Position numbers and translations under genes: made by a program. Under the pieces are notes generated by a model. It was not told the origin of the DNA and did not search any database. It saw only the letters and a list, made by a program, of their open reading frames with translations. A stretch of DNA of 64,000 nt from VXOI01 sp965261945 (GTDB lineage Bacteria; Chloroflexota; Dehalococcoidia; Lucifugimonadales; UBA3495): NCBI GenBank assembly GCA_965261945.1, contig CBDHEF010000001.1, positions 124,001 through 188,000 of the forward strand, written 5' to 3'. This document shows positions 36,347 to 45,901 of this stretch, one piece after another (position 1 is the first letter of the stretch; every line of letters begins with the position of its first letter).

Positions 36347-37474
36347 ATGTCCAGCATCGAAGTAATCGGCATGATCGGCGTCAACCGAGAGCGAGATTCG
36401 TCCCGCGGCGTGACCGTCAGCCTGTTCGGGGGCGGCATCAACCCTGCCGACGAGATACCGTCCGGCATCGACCCGGAATACATCGCCGAGTTCTCTCAGG
36501 CCCACGAGGAGAGCGGCTTCGACAAGGCGCTGATCGGCTACTCCTCGGCCACCGCCGACGGGTTCGCCGTGGCAGGCTATGCCGCCACCCGCACCGGGAG
36601 GCTGGGCTACCTCATCGCCCACCGCGCCGGATTCATGGCCCCCACTCTGGCGGCCCGCCACGCCGCCACTCTCGACCAGCTATCCGGCGGGCGCATCGCC
36701 CTGCACGTCATCTCCGGCGGCAGCGACGAGGAGCAGCGGCGCGACGGCGACTGGCTCGACCACGACTCCCGCTACCGCCGCACCGGCGAGTGGATGGACA
36801 TCGTGCGCCGCATCTGGACCGAATACGCGCCCTTCGACTACGAGGGCGAGTTTTACCATTTGGAGCAGGCCCACAGCCAGGTGAGGACAAAGCAGCGTCC
36901 CCACGTCCCGCTCTACTTCGGCGGCGCGTCTGAGGCGGCGATGGAGGTCGGGGCGCGGCACGCCGACGTTTACGCCCTATGGGGCGAGCCGATAGCAGCC
37001 ATCCGGGAGCAGATTGCCGACATACGCTCCCGAGCCGCCCGCTATGGGCGCGACATCCGCTTCAGCCTGTCGGTGCGTCCCATCTTGGGCGACACGGAGG
37101 GCGAGGCGTGGGAGCGGGCCCAAGGCATCCTGGAGCGGGTGCGCGGCTCGGTGGGCGACTCCGTCGGCCTCGACCGCCCGGCCCGCCTGCAATCCGTCGG
37201 TTCCCGCCGCCTCCTGGACTTCGCCGCGCAGGGCGAAATCCACGACCAGCGCCTCTGGATGCCCATTGCCGCCGCCACCGGCGCCGCTGGCAGCACCACC
37301 GCCCTGGTCGGCACCGCCGAGCAGGTGGCCGAGTCGCTGCTGGCCTACTACGACGCCGGTTGCACCACCGTACTGATTCGAGGCTTCGACCCGATGCAGG
37401 ACACTGTCGAATACGGCAGGGAGCTTATCCCCATGCTCCGCGCCGAAGCCGCCGCCCGGCCTGCGCTGGTTTAG
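36347..37474 (+). CDS. LLM-class flavin-dependent oxidoreductase (SsuD-like)
   Basis: 375 residues, luciferase-like TIM barrel. Seen: IDPEYIAEFSQAHEESGFDK, LIAHRAGFMAPTLAARHAAT, the flavin-pocket LSGGRIALHVISGGSDEEQR, FDYEGEFYHLEQAHSQVR and YFGGASEAAMEVGARHADVY. This resembles alkanesulfonate monooxygenase SsuD, a two-component FMNH2-dependent enzyme. No reductase or transporter genes flank it, so the substrate (a sulfonate or another organic) is open. Confidence 0.88.
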   Translation: MSSIEVIGMIGVNRERDSSRGVTVSLFGGGINPADEIPSGIDPEYIAEFSQAHEESGFDKALIGYSSATADGFAVAGYAATRTGRLGYLIAHRAGFMAPTLAARHAATLDQLSGGRIALHVISGGSDEEQRRDGDWLDHDSRYRRTGEWMDIVRRIWTEYAPFDYEGEFYHLEQAHSQVRTKQRPHVPLYFGGASEAAMEVGARHADVYALWGEPIAAIREQIADIRSRAARYGRDIRFSLSVRPILGDTEGEAWERAQGILERVRGSVGDSVGLDRPARLQSVGSRRLLDFAAQGEIHDQRLWMPIAAATGAAGSTTALVGTAEQVAESLLAYYDAGCTTVLIRGFDPMQDTVEYGRELIPMLRAEAAARPALV

Positions 37475-37487
37475 CCCACGAACAAGA

Positions 37488-37536
37488 GCAACCCGATACC
37501 CGCACGGTTTCCTCCATGCCAAGGGTATCGGGTTGC
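37488..37536. terminator. Long-stem hairpin between convergent genes
   Basis: Fourteen-base perfect arms GCAACCCGATACCC and GGGTATCGGGTTGC with a 21-base loop, between the LLM gene and the lipoprotein gene, both ending here. There is no T-tract, so termination is inferred from the position. Confidence 0.55.
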
Positions 37537-37586
37537 ATCGCAGCCGCCGGTCAATGGGCCGGCAGCCATAAGGCTGTCGGCGAAGT

Positions 37587-39023
37587 CTAGTTTTGTGGAG
37601 GAACAAGCCCTGCTAACCCGCAGGTTTCTGCCGCCCTCGTGAGTTCCTCGGGAACGTCGCCGGAGGTGGCAGACCGTGTGGCCTCTGCCAGTCCCGCCGC
37701 CCCCAGTTCGGCCAAAAGGCACCTTGCCCCCTCCCGCTCCTCAGTCTGCATATCCAGCCGGGTGGCGGTTGCCTCCCACTCAGCATCATCCATACATCCA
37801 ATGGAAAGGTTGAGCGCAAACATACCCATCGACAGGGACACGGCCGGGTCGTGCTCCCCGTCAGGCGGGGCCAGTAACCGGCGTATGTCCGCAGGCGAGA
37901 TTCCCTCGCCGATGCACGCCAGGGTTTCCGCGCTGAGAGGTTCCTGCTGGCCGATGAGCGTCGCCAGGAACACCCCCAGCAGCGTATCGTCATTCAGGCA
38001 GCCGACTGTGGCGGCGATTGTCTCCTGGGAGGTGATGGGCGCCTGGCCCATCACCATCATAAGCTCCTGCGGCCCGATGTTATTTTCGCCAAGACATGCC
38101 TGTTCGCTGGGCGAAAGCTCAGTGAGGAACGCATGAGCGTCACCTGCTGTCATGCCGCCATTGGACGGTGTACCGCCGGATTCGCCGTTTGGCGACTCAT
38201 CTTGCAGCATACCCGCCCCATCCATTTGCAGGCCGCAGCCCAAGGCTGCTTCGAAGAAGGCCATAATGCCGCTTCCATCTTCGGATTGCAGCGTCTGGGC
38301 CACGCCCTCGGGTCCGCCAAGCTGTTCCATCACACACTGGAGGCTCTCGCGGTCTTCGGGGTTCATGTCCAGGGCAGGAGCGGCGGCCGCGAACTCCTCC
38401 TCATTCAGGCAGCCCAAGGACAGCAAGAGGGCCGACATACTGCCCACCATGGCCGCTTCTGCGTCTCCGGCGTTGCCCGCCAGCATTATCGAACGCAGGT
38501 CAGTCCCTACCATCCCGCCCCGGATGCACATCGATGTCTCCTCGCTCAGTGGTACGGAATCGCCGATAAGTCCGGTCAGGAAAATACGCAACAGCGTTTC
38601 GTCTTCAAGGCACCCGATTAGCTGACCCTGCTCTTCGAGAGTCGCCAGATCGGGGGCCGCGAACAGTTGCGGCAGCCGGTCGGTGTCCGCGGACTCGGAA
38701 AGGCAGGCCAGTTCCGATTCGGACAGTTCGGCCGCAATTGCCTCCGGGTCATCCATTCGCAGGGGAGCGATCCCGCCCATCCCGCTTACCGTTTCTTCTC
38801 TATCTTCTTGGTCTTGCTCAGGCATCGCCGTGGGTTGCGGGGTGGGAGTCGGAATTGGCGTCCAGGTGGGAGCCAGCGTGGGAGCCAGCGTGGGAGCCAG
38901 CGTGGGCGCCAGCGTGGCGGTCAGGACCGGCGTATCGGTGGGGACCGGCGTCGGCGTAGCGCTGGAACAAGCCAGCAGGGCCATGACCGCTACCAGGATG
39001 GCGCAACAGGAAAATTGCCGCAT
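37587..39023 (-). CDS. Lipoprotein with duplicated six-cysteine domain
   Basis: 478 residues from ATG 39023. N-terminal signal with lipobox LLAC (Cys 19), then a Thr/Pro linker with perfect TLAP repeats (about 35-52), so it is probably anchored on the outside of the membrane. Two homologous domains follow (about 99-266 and 300-478). Each has six matching cysteines: LACL, IGCLED, CI.G, LGCLNEEE, CVM, LGCG in the first; QACL, VGCLND, CIGE, IGCMDD, CLLA, ETCG in the second. The pattern suggests disulfide-stabilised helical domains. No known family is recognised; the family may be novel or restricted to this clade. Confidence 0.75.
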   Translation of the reverse strand: MRQFSCCAILVAVMALLACSSATPTPVPTDTPVLTATLAPTLAPTLAPTLAPTWTPIPTPTPQPTAMPEQDQEDREETVSGMGGIAPLRMDDPEAIAAELSESELACLSESADTDRLPQLFAAPDLATLEEQGQLIGCLEDETLLRIFLTGLIGDSVPLSEETSMCIRGGMVGTDLRSIMLAGNAGDAEAAMVGSMSALLLSLGCLNEEEFAAAAPALDMNPEDRESLQCVMEQLGGPEGVAQTLQSEDGSGIMAFFEAALGCGLQMDGAGMLQDESPNGESGGTPSNGGMTAGDAHAFLTELSPSEQACLGENNIGPQELMMVMGQAPITSQETIAATVGCLNDDTLLGVFLATLIGQQEPLSAETLACIGEGISPADIRRLLAPPDGEHDPAVSLSMGMFALNLSIGCMDDAEWEATATRLDMQTEEREGARCLLAELGAAGLAEATRSATSGDVPEELTRAAETCGLAGLVPPQN

Positions 39024-39194
39024 GGTTGACCTTCTCTTCTGATAAATATCCTGTTGGCAATAGTACACCAACAGGCTTCGGGCGAAATACGGCGGGAGAG
39101 TCGGAAAAAATCTTTCTGGTTGAAGGCCGGCCTTCAACCCGGTCGCCACGCCGGCGCAAAAGGGCCGGCGCAAAAAAATTGTACAGCCCGCCCG

Positions 39195-40205
39195 CTAAAG
39201 CCCGCGCCAGCCCAGAAGCTCGCTCAGCAGGGCGAAGAAGCGCGGCGCGTTTACCTTGTCCGCCAGCGAAACGGGGCCGGGTTCGCGGGCAACCGTCGTC
39301 TCCCCACAATGCTCGCCGGGCGCGGCGCCAACCGACAGCGACACCCGGCGCACCGCCGCCAAGCCGGGGTCCAGCGCCAGCGCCACCGCCAGCGGGTCGT
39401 AAAACTCGAACCGCTCCCGCCGGGCGTCACGGGCGAACCAGCCGTGAAGGATGCGCAGCGCCAGTTGGCCCAGCAGCGTGTCTGATGACAACCCGGCTGC
39501 CTGTTCCCGGCTGATGCCCACCTGCCGGCAGGCAGCCAGGTCGGCCAGCGTCATGGGGATGTCCAGGGCAAGAATCTGCGCCGCTGCCTGCGGATCGCTG
39601 AAAAAGTTGAACTCCGCCCGCGGCGTGACGTTGCCTCGTGTTTCCACCGCACCGCCCATGACGACCAAGCCTGCATTCATCTCGGCGTTCATTTCAAGGA
39701 TGCCCGGTCGCCTGCGCTGCAACCGCGCCAGGTTGGTCAGCGGCCCCAGGGCTACCACGGTCACCCCGCCGGAGGCGGCGGTTAGCTGCGCTTCGAGGAA
39801 GTCCACCGCCGTTTCGCGGATGGCGGGGGTTGGCGGTTCCGGCAGCCGGGCCGACAGTCCGCCGGGGCCGTGAAACGCCACCGAAGGGCGGTAGCGGCCG
39901 GTCAGAGGCCGGGCGGCGCCCCGCGCCACCGGGATGTCGGCGCGGCCGGCGGCCTGGAGCAGGGCCAGGGCGTTGCGCGTGGCCCGCGCTCTCGGCACGT
40001 TGCCCCCCAGCGTCGTCAGCCCTGTCACCTCCGCCCGGGGCGCGGCGAGGGCCAGCAGGATGGCTATGGCGTCGTCCACCCCCGGGTCGGTGTCGAGGAT
40101 GAGGCGCAACGATAATTCACGGCTGTCTTTGATGCAGTCACCCCGGCGCAAAAAAATAAAGTCAGCGGACTTCTGCCAGCTTGGGCAGGCGGTTCTGGAC
40201 TTCAT
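39195..40205 (-). CDS. Inosine-uridine preferring nucleoside hydrolase family protein
   Basis: Up to 336 residues. The calcium-binding aspartate cluster is at the N-terminal end of the conserved part: LILDTDPGVDDAIAILLAL, then TTLGGNVPRARATRNALALL and the substrate block VVALGPLTNLARL. It hydrolyses the N-glycosidic bond of ribonucleosides. The annotated start (40205) overlaps the end of the epimerase gene by 44 bases; a TTG at 40109 just before LRLILDTD is an alternative start. It is the last gene of the hopanoid operon, so it might act on a nucleoside by-product, but there is no direct evidence. Confidence 0.8.
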   Translation of the reverse strand: MKSRTACPSWQKSADFIFLRRGDCIKDSRELSLRLILDTDPGVDDAIAILLALAAPRAEVTGLTTLGGNVPRARATRNALALLQAAGRADIPVARGAARPLTGRYRPSVAFHGPGGLSARLPEPPTPAIRETAVDFLEAQLTAASGGVTVVALGPLTNLARLQRRRPGILEMNAEMNAGLVVMGGAVETRGNVTPRAEFNFFSDPQAAAQILALDIPMTLADLAACRQVGISREQAAGLSSDTLLGQLALRILHGWFARDARRERFEFYDPLAVALALDPGLAAVRRVSLSVGAAPGEHCGETTVAREPGPVSLADKVNAPRFFALLSELLGWRGL

Positions 40206-41151
40206 CGTTGTAGCTGGCGAAGGCGGCCACGGCTTCTTGAGCCGTATGCCGGAAGCGATACCCGGTTGCCTGCCGCAGCCTCGCAGTGCTCATTATTACC
40301 GGCCATCGGTCCAGGAAATGGCTGTAAGCGACGGTCGTGCCGGCGGTCAGCCGCTTCAGTGGGTACACCAGCGAGGCAGGCAACTGGAATCTCCCGGGCG
40401 CCAGCGCCATGGACAGCTCTCTAATGAAGGCCACTCCATTGCTTGCGACGTTGAAGACACCGGGTAGTTCTTCCTTGATGACCTGACATAAAATCCGGGC
40501 CAGGTCGTCGTCGTAAACGAACTGCAACGGCGGGTTGTAGTCCGACAGCCCCACCCAACCGGGGAAGTAGAATTCCCGCAGCATCCCAATTGACGTCATA
40601 GACGTCATAGCCCCCAGGGCCGGGCAGGACCGGAAGATGGTCAGTTTGATTTCGGGATTTGCCTGGGCAAATTCCAGCAGGGTCTGCTCGGCTCGATAAT
40701 GGTCTTGGGCGTAAGGAAACCCGATGGAGGGGTTCAGGGGCGAATCCTCAGTCAGGGGGATGGGGTTGTCCGCGCGGGCTCCATATACCGAATGGGAACT
40801 GATGTATATCAGGTGACGGATGCCGGCGTCACGGCAGGACTTGGCGACCTTTTCCAGCATTTCCCGGTTTTGTTCGCTCATCGCGCTCGCCTCGCGCCGC
40901 TTCAGGCCGCCGCGCCAGGCGAACGCCAGGTGAACCAGGGTGGTGGCCCGCTGCCGGATCAGGTCCTCGTGGATTGGCTCTGCCACGTCGCGGCGGAAGA
41001 CGGCGATGTTGTGCACCGGCGCACGCAATGGCCGCGTGTCGAATGCCACCAGCTTTCCCAGCCCCGGCGTCTCTTCCAGATGCTCCAGCAACTTCGCGCC
41101 GATGTGTCCCGAAGAGCCGGTTACTGCCACCACCTTCTGCTGCGTCGTCAT
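40162..41151 (-). CDS. NAD(P)-dependent epimerase/dehydratase-like SDR protein
   Basis: 329 residues. Extended-SDR Rossmann motif VAVTGSSGHIGAKLLEHL and VYISSHSVYGARADNPIP-type segment are clear. At the usual Y-x-x-x-K the sequence reads YAQDHYRAEQ, so the catalytic lysine is replaced by histidine. The protein may still bind NAD but use altered chemistry. It lies between squalene synthase and nucleoside hydrolase genes in the hopanoid operon, which suggests an isoprenoid or head-group role. Uncertain. Confidence 0.75.
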   Translation of the reverse strand: MTTQQKVVAVTGSSGHIGAKLLEHLEETPGLGKLVAFDTRPLRAPVHNIAVFRRDVAEPIHEDLIRQRATTLVHLAFAWRGGLKRREASAMSEQNREMLEKVAKSCRDAGIRHLIYISSHSVYGARADNPIPLTEDSPLNPSIGFPYAQDHYRAEQTLLEFAQANPEIKLTIFRSCPALGAMTSMTSIGMLREFYFPGWVGLSDYNPPLQFVYDDDLARILCQVIKEELPGVFNVASNGVAFIRELSMALAPGRFQLPASLVYPLKRLTAGTTVAYSHFLDRWPVIMSTARLRQATGYRFRHTAQEAVAAFASYNDEVQNRLPKLAEVR

Positions 41152-41214
41152 AGGGAGAGTTTAATGGATATTCTTCCCAGAGGGGGAGGAAATATCGAAA
41201 TACGGATGGGGGGC

Positions 41215-42111
41215 CTACCGGAGGCCGGGCAGCGAGAGCGTGCTGGCCAGCCAGGCGCGGGCGGTGATGCGGGCTTTCTCCCCGGTGCTTAGCGCGATGC
41301 GCCGCTCTCCCAGCACGTCGTAACCGGAGGCCTCGATATGGTCCAGCACTCTGGAGTAGATGGCGCCCAGCACCGCCGGACAGGCCCGGCTGCGCCGCGA
41401 AAGGTAGGGCAGCAGCCGGAAGCCGCTGCGGAAGTAACCCCGGGCCCGCTGCCCCTGGAAGCGCAGCAGTTCGGCGAATGCTTCGTTGCGCACACCGTTC
41501 CGCAGGTCTTCCTCGGAGTAGCCGAACCGGGCCATTTCGTCCTGGGGAAGGTAAACCCGGCCCATGCTCCAGTCCTCGCGCACGTCGCGCATGATGTTGG
41601 TCAACTGCATCGCCAAGCCCAAATCCACGGCGTGCTCCCGCGCCGTCGCCCCGTCCTGGGGCGGGTACTGGAAAATTTGCAGGCAGACCAGCCCGACGAC
41701 CGACGCCACCCGGTAGCAGTATTTCCGCAGTTCGTCGAAGTTGTGATAGCGCGTTTTGACCAGGTCGCTCTCCACTCCCAGGATTATCTCGCGGAAATAG
41801 TCTTGGGGTATGTCGTAACGGTCGGCGGCGTCGGCCAGAGCCAGGAACATGGGCGACGGCGCATGGCTCCGGTAGGCCAGCTCCAGGCTGTCCTGTAGGG
41901 AGGACAAGGCCGAGAGCTTGTCCTCCGGCGAGGCCGCCTCGTCCACCGAGTCGTCGCAGTGGCGACAAAAGGCGTAGGCCGCGTATATCGCCTTCCGCTT
42001 GTCCTGCGGGAGGGTTATAAACGCATAGTAAAAATTCTTGGCTTCCCGCCGGGTTAGGTCCCGGCAGTGGGCGTAGGCCAGCTCAAGTTCGGTATTCGAT
42101 GCCGCCAACAA
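41215..42111 (-). CDS. Squalene/phytoene synthase (presqualene synthase, HpnC/D-like)
   Basis: 298 residues, TTG start with GGGAG upstream. Joins two farnesyl diphosphates head to head. The two Mg-binding aspartate motifs are seen: FCRHCDDSVDEAA and NIMRDVREDWSMGRVYLP, plus YCYRVASVVGLVCL. The only such gene here; with no hpnE neighbour, this enzyme may make squalene alone or act with genes elsewhere. It sits upstream of squalene-hopene cyclase on the operon strand. Confidence 0.88.
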   Translation of the reverse strand: MLAASNTELELAYAHCRDLTRREAKNFYYAFITLPQDKRKAIYAAYAFCRHCDDSVDEAASPEDKLSALSSLQDSLELAYRSHAPSPMFLALADAADRYDIPQDYFREIILGVESDLVKTRYHNFDELRKYCYRVASVVGLVCLQIFQYPPQDGATAREHAVDLGLAMQLTNIMRDVREDWSMGRVYLPQDEMARFGYSEEDLRNGVRNEAFAELLRFQGQRARGYFRSGFRLLPYLSRRSRACPAVLGAIYSRVLDHIEASGYDVLGERRIALSTGEKARITARAWLASTLSLPGLR

Positions 42112-42195
42112 TCCCGCTCCCTTCGAGTTTCCCCCGCCCGGCGGGAAGGGTTCAGGGTGGGGGGGAAGTTTCCAGGGCGATAGGGAAACTCCGGT

Positions 42196-42639
42196 CTATT
42201 CGCCGACCACCTGAACTGTCACCTCCCGGTTGCGCGGGTGGTCCAGCTCGATGAAGAAAATGCTCTGGTAGGCGCCGAACTGCATCTCGCCGTTGAGAAT
42301 CGGCACGGTCTCGCTGGTGCCCAGCAGGAGGTGTTGCAGGTGGGCGTGTCCGTTGGGAGACTCGTCGGGATTCATGTTGACCGTCCGAATCTCGAAGTCG
42401 TTATGCCGGTAGGGGGCGTGCCTTGGCGCGACGCCTTCCAGGAAGGCGGCCATGTCTTCCAGCAGCAGCGGCTCGTTCTCGTTGATCTTCACCGCCGCCG
42501 TGGTGTGTTTGGAGAAAATGACCGCGAACCCGTTGCTCACCTGGGAGTCGGCGACGCAGCCCGACACCCAATCGGTGATGTCTATGAACTCCGGGGCCTC
42601 CTTGGTCTTGACACTGAGACAGAACGATTTGGTTTTCAT
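42196..42639 (-). CDS. YjbQ-family protein (secondary thiamine-phosphate synthase family)
   Basis: 147 residues from the second ATG (AAGGA then eight bases to 42639). UPF0047/YjbQ signatures: GFAVIFSKHTTAAVKINENE, LGTSETVPILNGEMQFGAYQ and QSIFFIELDHPRNREV. Some members show weak thiamine-phosphate synthase activity in vitro; the true role is unknown. It is located between squalene-hopene cyclase and squalene synthase, an unusual place. Confidence 0.88.
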   Translation of the reverse strand: MKTKSFCLSVKTKEAPEFIDITDWVSGCVADSQVSNGFAVIFSKHTTAAVKINENEPLLLEDMAAFLEGVAPRHAPYRHNDFEIRTVNMNPDESPNGHAHLQHLLLGTSETVPILNGEMQFGAYQSIFFIELDHPRNREVTVQVVGE

Positions 42640-42655
42640 GATTCGCATCCTTTAA

Positions 42656-44746
42656 CTAACCGCGCGGGTGGGAAGGAGACCAACGCGGAACTGCGGGCTG
42701 CGGGGCGGCGGCGCCTTTGGGTCGGCGCTGGCCCTCCTGACTGGATTTGTCTACGGCCCGGACGAAGCGTCCCAGCGCCAGCAGGGGCCAGTAGTTCCGG
42801 TAGAGGTGATAATTGATCATGAATCCCGCGGGCATATCCAGGCCCTGATAGCCGGACTCTCCGGGTTTGGGCATCCCGCTCGGCGGCTGCCCGACGCGAT
42901 ACCCCGGAAACCCGGTGCCAGTGAAATAGGGTTCGTCCCAACTGCCGTCGTCCCGCTGTATGTCCAGCAGATATTGGACCCCCTTGTGGCAGGCTGCCGA
43001 GCCGGCTTCTCCCGCCGAGATGAGCGCCAGCAGGGCCCAGGCCGTTTGCGACGCTGTGGAAGGGCCGACGCCCCGCAGCGAGTCGTCCACGTAGGAGCCG
43101 CAGCACTCGCCCCAGCCGCCGTCTTCGTTCTGGTGCGCCAGAAGCCACTCCACCGCCTGACGGACATAAGGCTGGCTCATATCGTCGCCGATGGCCTCCA
43201 TGGCCGGCAGCACGGCGCCGGTGCCGTAGATGTAGTTGACGCCCCAGCGGCCGAACCACGGGCCGTCGCCTTCCTGCTCCTGCCGGAGGAACTGGTAGCC
43301 CCGCAGCACCGGCGAATGGTCCATGGAGTAGCCCAGCCGCCCGTACATTTCCAGGATGTGGGCCGTCACGTCGGAACTGGGCGGGTCCAGCGTTTCCCCG
43401 AAGTCGGAGAATGGAATCTTTGTGACGTACCAGCGATCGTTGTCCTTGTCGAAAGCGGCCCAGCCGCCGCTGCGCGACTGCATTCCCTCGATCCACTCCA
43501 CGCCGCGCCGGATGGCCTCCCGCCGGTCTGCTTCGTCGGCGCCCTCCAGTCTTGCCAGGGCCAGGGCGATGATGACCTCCGAGGAATCGTCAATGTCAGG
43601 ATACTTCTCGTTGTGGAACTCGAAGGCCCAGCCTCCGGGGGGCGTGTCCTTGGCCCTCACCTGCCAGTCGCCCTCGGCCAGTATCTGGTTGTCCATCAGC
43701 CAGCGGCTGGACTGCTGCACCATGGGGTCGTCGCAGGGCACCCCGGATTCCAGCAACGCCAATTGGGCCAGGCAGGTATCCCACACCGGCGATATGCAGG
43801 CCTGCACCGAGCAGGTGTCTTCGTCCTCAATGGCAAAGGAGTCGAACCCGTCGAACCCCTTGTTCAGCGCGTCGGCGAACTCTTCCCCTCCGGCGTGGTG
43901 CAGGGCGATGAGGGAATACACCCACGGCGGCTGGATTCCACCCCACGCGCCGTCGGCCTCCTGGTGCTCCAGGATCCACTCGATCGCCCGCCGCCGGGCC
44001 AGCCCGCGGAGCGGCTGCATCGGCGCCTTGCGGTACAGGTTCATCAGCCGGTCCAGAGTGAAGAGGCCGCGGGAAATCCAGTCGTCCGGCACCGACAGCG
44101 AGAAGTCGGTTGCTTCCTTGCCGTTGGGATACAGTTCGTCTATCCGGGCCGAGTCCGGCACGGGGCAATAGGGCCGCTCGGTCAATATGATGCTCATAGG
44201 CACTATGGTTGCCCTGGCCCAACTGGAAAACTCGTAGATATTGAAGGGCGCCCACGACGGCAGCAGTATCAGCTCCGGCGGCAGGTTGGGCGTTCCGCTC
44301 CATTCCCACTGCCCGAACAGGGCCAGCCAGATTTTGGTGAATATCCTGGCCTTGGGAATGCCGCCCTTGCTCAGGATGAACTCCCGCGCCCGCGTCAACG
44401 CGGGCGATTCCGCCGGGTGTCCCGCCAGCTTGAGTGCGAAGTAGCACTCGATGCTGGTGCTTATGTCTCCGGGGGCCTCGTAATACTGCCCCCACGAGCC
44501 ATCGTCCTGCTGTTTGGTCAGGATGTAGTTGGCAACCTTCCGCCATCGTTCCGGGTTCTTGCGGCCCAGGAAATGGCTCAGCATCAGGTATTCCGCTTCC
44601 ATGGTGGGATTCGACTCCAGTTCGCCCCACCAATAGCCGTCCGGGTGCTGAGAGTCCCGGAAATACCTGTGGGAATGGCTAATTGCCTTATTAACTTTTT
44701 CCGCCAATTCGGCCGATTTTATCAGTCCGTTTAGCATTGAACCCAT
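42656..44746 (-). CDS. shc: Squalene-hopene cyclase
   Basis: 696 residues from ATG 44746; an upstream in-frame extension to 44893 overlaps hpnA and is not needed. Cyclises squalene to hopene/diplopterol in the membrane. The catalytic acid motif is seen as YPDIDDSSEVIIAL (DxDD), with many QW repeats (QDDGSWGQYYEAPGD, QSRSGGWAAFDKDN, NEDGGWGECCGSY, QRDDGSWDEPYFTGTGFPG). It starts 11 bases after hpnA, so translation is probably coupled. Confidence 0.95.
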   Translation of the reverse strand: MGSMLNGLIKSAELAEKVNKAISHSHRYFRDSQHPDGYWWGELESNPTMEAEYLMLSHFLGRKNPERWRKVANYILTKQQDDGSWGQYYEAPGDISTSIECYFALKLAGHPAESPALTRAREFILSKGGIPKARIFTKIWLALFGQWEWSGTPNLPPELILLPSWAPFNIYEFSSWARATIVPMSIILTERPYCPVPDSARIDELYPNGKEATDFSLSVPDDWISRGLFTLDRLMNLYRKAPMQPLRGLARRRAIEWILEHQEADGAWGGIQPPWVYSLIALHHAGGEEFADALNKGFDGFDSFAIEDEDTCSVQACISPVWDTCLAQLALLESGVPCDDPMVQQSSRWLMDNQILAEGDWQVRAKDTPPGGWAFEFHNEKYPDIDDSSEVIIALALARLEGADEADRREAIRRGVEWIEGMQSRSGGWAAFDKDNDRWYVTKIPFSDFGETLDPPSSDVTAHILEMYGRLGYSMDHSPVLRGYQFLRQEQEGDGPWFGRWGVNYIYGTGAVLPAMEAIGDDMSQPYVRQAVEWLLAHQNEDGGWGECCGSYVDDSLRGVGPSTASQTAWALLALISAGEAGSAACHKGVQYLLDIQRDDGSWDEPYFTGTGFPGYRVGQPPSGMPKPGESGYQGLDMPAGFMINYHLYRNYWPLLALGRFVRAVDKSSQEGQRRPKGAAAPQPAVPRWSPSHPRG

Positions 44747-44757
44747 AGATTCTGCCT

Positions 44758-45846
44758 TTAAGACCTTGCGCCGTCCCTCTTGGAATCCAGGTAACCGTTG
44801 GCGCGGAACCACTCCGCCGCCTGTTCCAGCGCCCGCTCCACCGGGCTTTGGGGCAACCCCAACTCGACCACCGCCCGCTGACAACTGACCCACGCCGGTT
44901 TCTTGGAGGCCAGCACGCCCTCCACTGGTATAGTTGGCTGGCGCCCCAGCAACCCGCCGGAAACCGCCTGCTCAGCGTAGCCCGCGCTGACCACCAGCCA
45001 GTAGGGCAGCCTCACCCGGGGGGCCGGCAGTCCGGTTATCCGGCTGAGCATCCCGAACATCTCCTTCAGCGTCACGTTCCGGTTGCCCAGGATATACCTT
45101 TGCCCCACCCGGCCCCTCTCCAGGGCCAGGATGTGCCCGGCGCTCACGTCGGCCACGTCCACCAGGTTCAGCCTAGCGCCGAGATAAGCCGGGATGCGCC
45201 GCCGGAGGAAGTCCAGAACTATTCTGCCGGTGGGCGTCGGCTTCACGTCCCACGGCCCCACCGGAGCCGTCGGGTTGACAACCACCACGGGCGCTCCCTT
45301 CCCGTATGGAGGGGGTTGGGCCAGTCGCAGCGCCTCCTGCTCGGCATCGAACTTCGACTGCTTGTAGTGGCCGTGCAGGGTGTGGGGAGTCAGGGGCGTA
45401 TCCTCGTCGCCCAGGCAGACGCTACACCCCGGCGGATTCGCCTGCACCCTGAGCCTCTTCCTGAAGGAGGGGGAACAGGTGCAGGAGGGCATCCCTATGG
45501 TCGAGACGGTGCTGGTGTAGACGATGCGCTCCGCCCCTGCGTCTGTGGCGCATTCCAGCACGTTCACCGTGCCCTCTACGTTGGCCCGCCGCACCGCCTG
45601 CGGGTCCCTTGACCAGAAGGTGTAGGCGGCGGCGCAGTGAAACACTGCCTGGCATCCCTCTGCCGCCCGCCGCACCGACTCCCGGTCCAGGATGTCCCCT
45701 TCGACCCGCTCGATGCTGGTGCCTTCCATTGTTAATGAGTTGCTTCCGGGCCGGGCCAGCGCCCGGACCTCGTAGCCCCGAGCGCAAAGCTCGCGGGCCA
45801 GATTGCCGCCGATAAACCCTGTGGCCCCGGTGACCAGGACTTTCAT
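44758..45846 (-). CDS. hpnA: Hopanoid-associated sugar epimerase HpnA
   Basis: 362 residues. Extended SDR with NAD motif VTGATGFIGGNLARELCARG and catalytic Y-x-x-x-K in GHYKQSKFDAEQEALRLA. VVVNPTAPVGPWDVKPTPTG is the HpnA-type block. In other bacteria it is predicted to modify the sugar-like side chain in hopanoid synthesis. It lies between hpnG and shc, the expected context. A stretch with four cysteines (CTCSPSF, CSVC at about 125-155) is unusual. Confidence 0.88.
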   Translation of the reverse strand: MKVLVTGATGFIGGNLARELCARGYEVRALARPGSNSLTMEGTSIERVEGDILDRESVRRAAEGCQAVFHCAAAYTFWSRDPQAVRRANVEGTVNVLECATDAGAERIVYTSTVSTIGMPSCTCSPSFRKRLRVQANPPGCSVCLGDEDTPLTPHTLHGHYKQSKFDAEQEALRLAQPPPYGKGAPVVVVNPTAPVGPWDVKPTPTGRIVLDFLRRRIPAYLGARLNLVDVADVSAGHILALERGRVGQRYILGNRNVTLKEMFGMLSRITGLPAPRVRLPYWLVVSAGYAEQAVSGGLLGRQPTIPVEGVLASKKPAWVSCQRAVVELGLPQSPVERALEQAAEWFRANGYLDSKRDGARS

Positions 45847-45901
45847 CGCTGCCTAACGTCCCCACCCTGACCCTCCCCCGTAAGGAGCGGGAACAATGGG
45901 C

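Noticed and set aside
42668..44734. 688-codon plus-strand ORF opposite squalene-hopene cyclase
   Set aside because: Antisense shadow of a real, motif-rich gene; no recognised domain.
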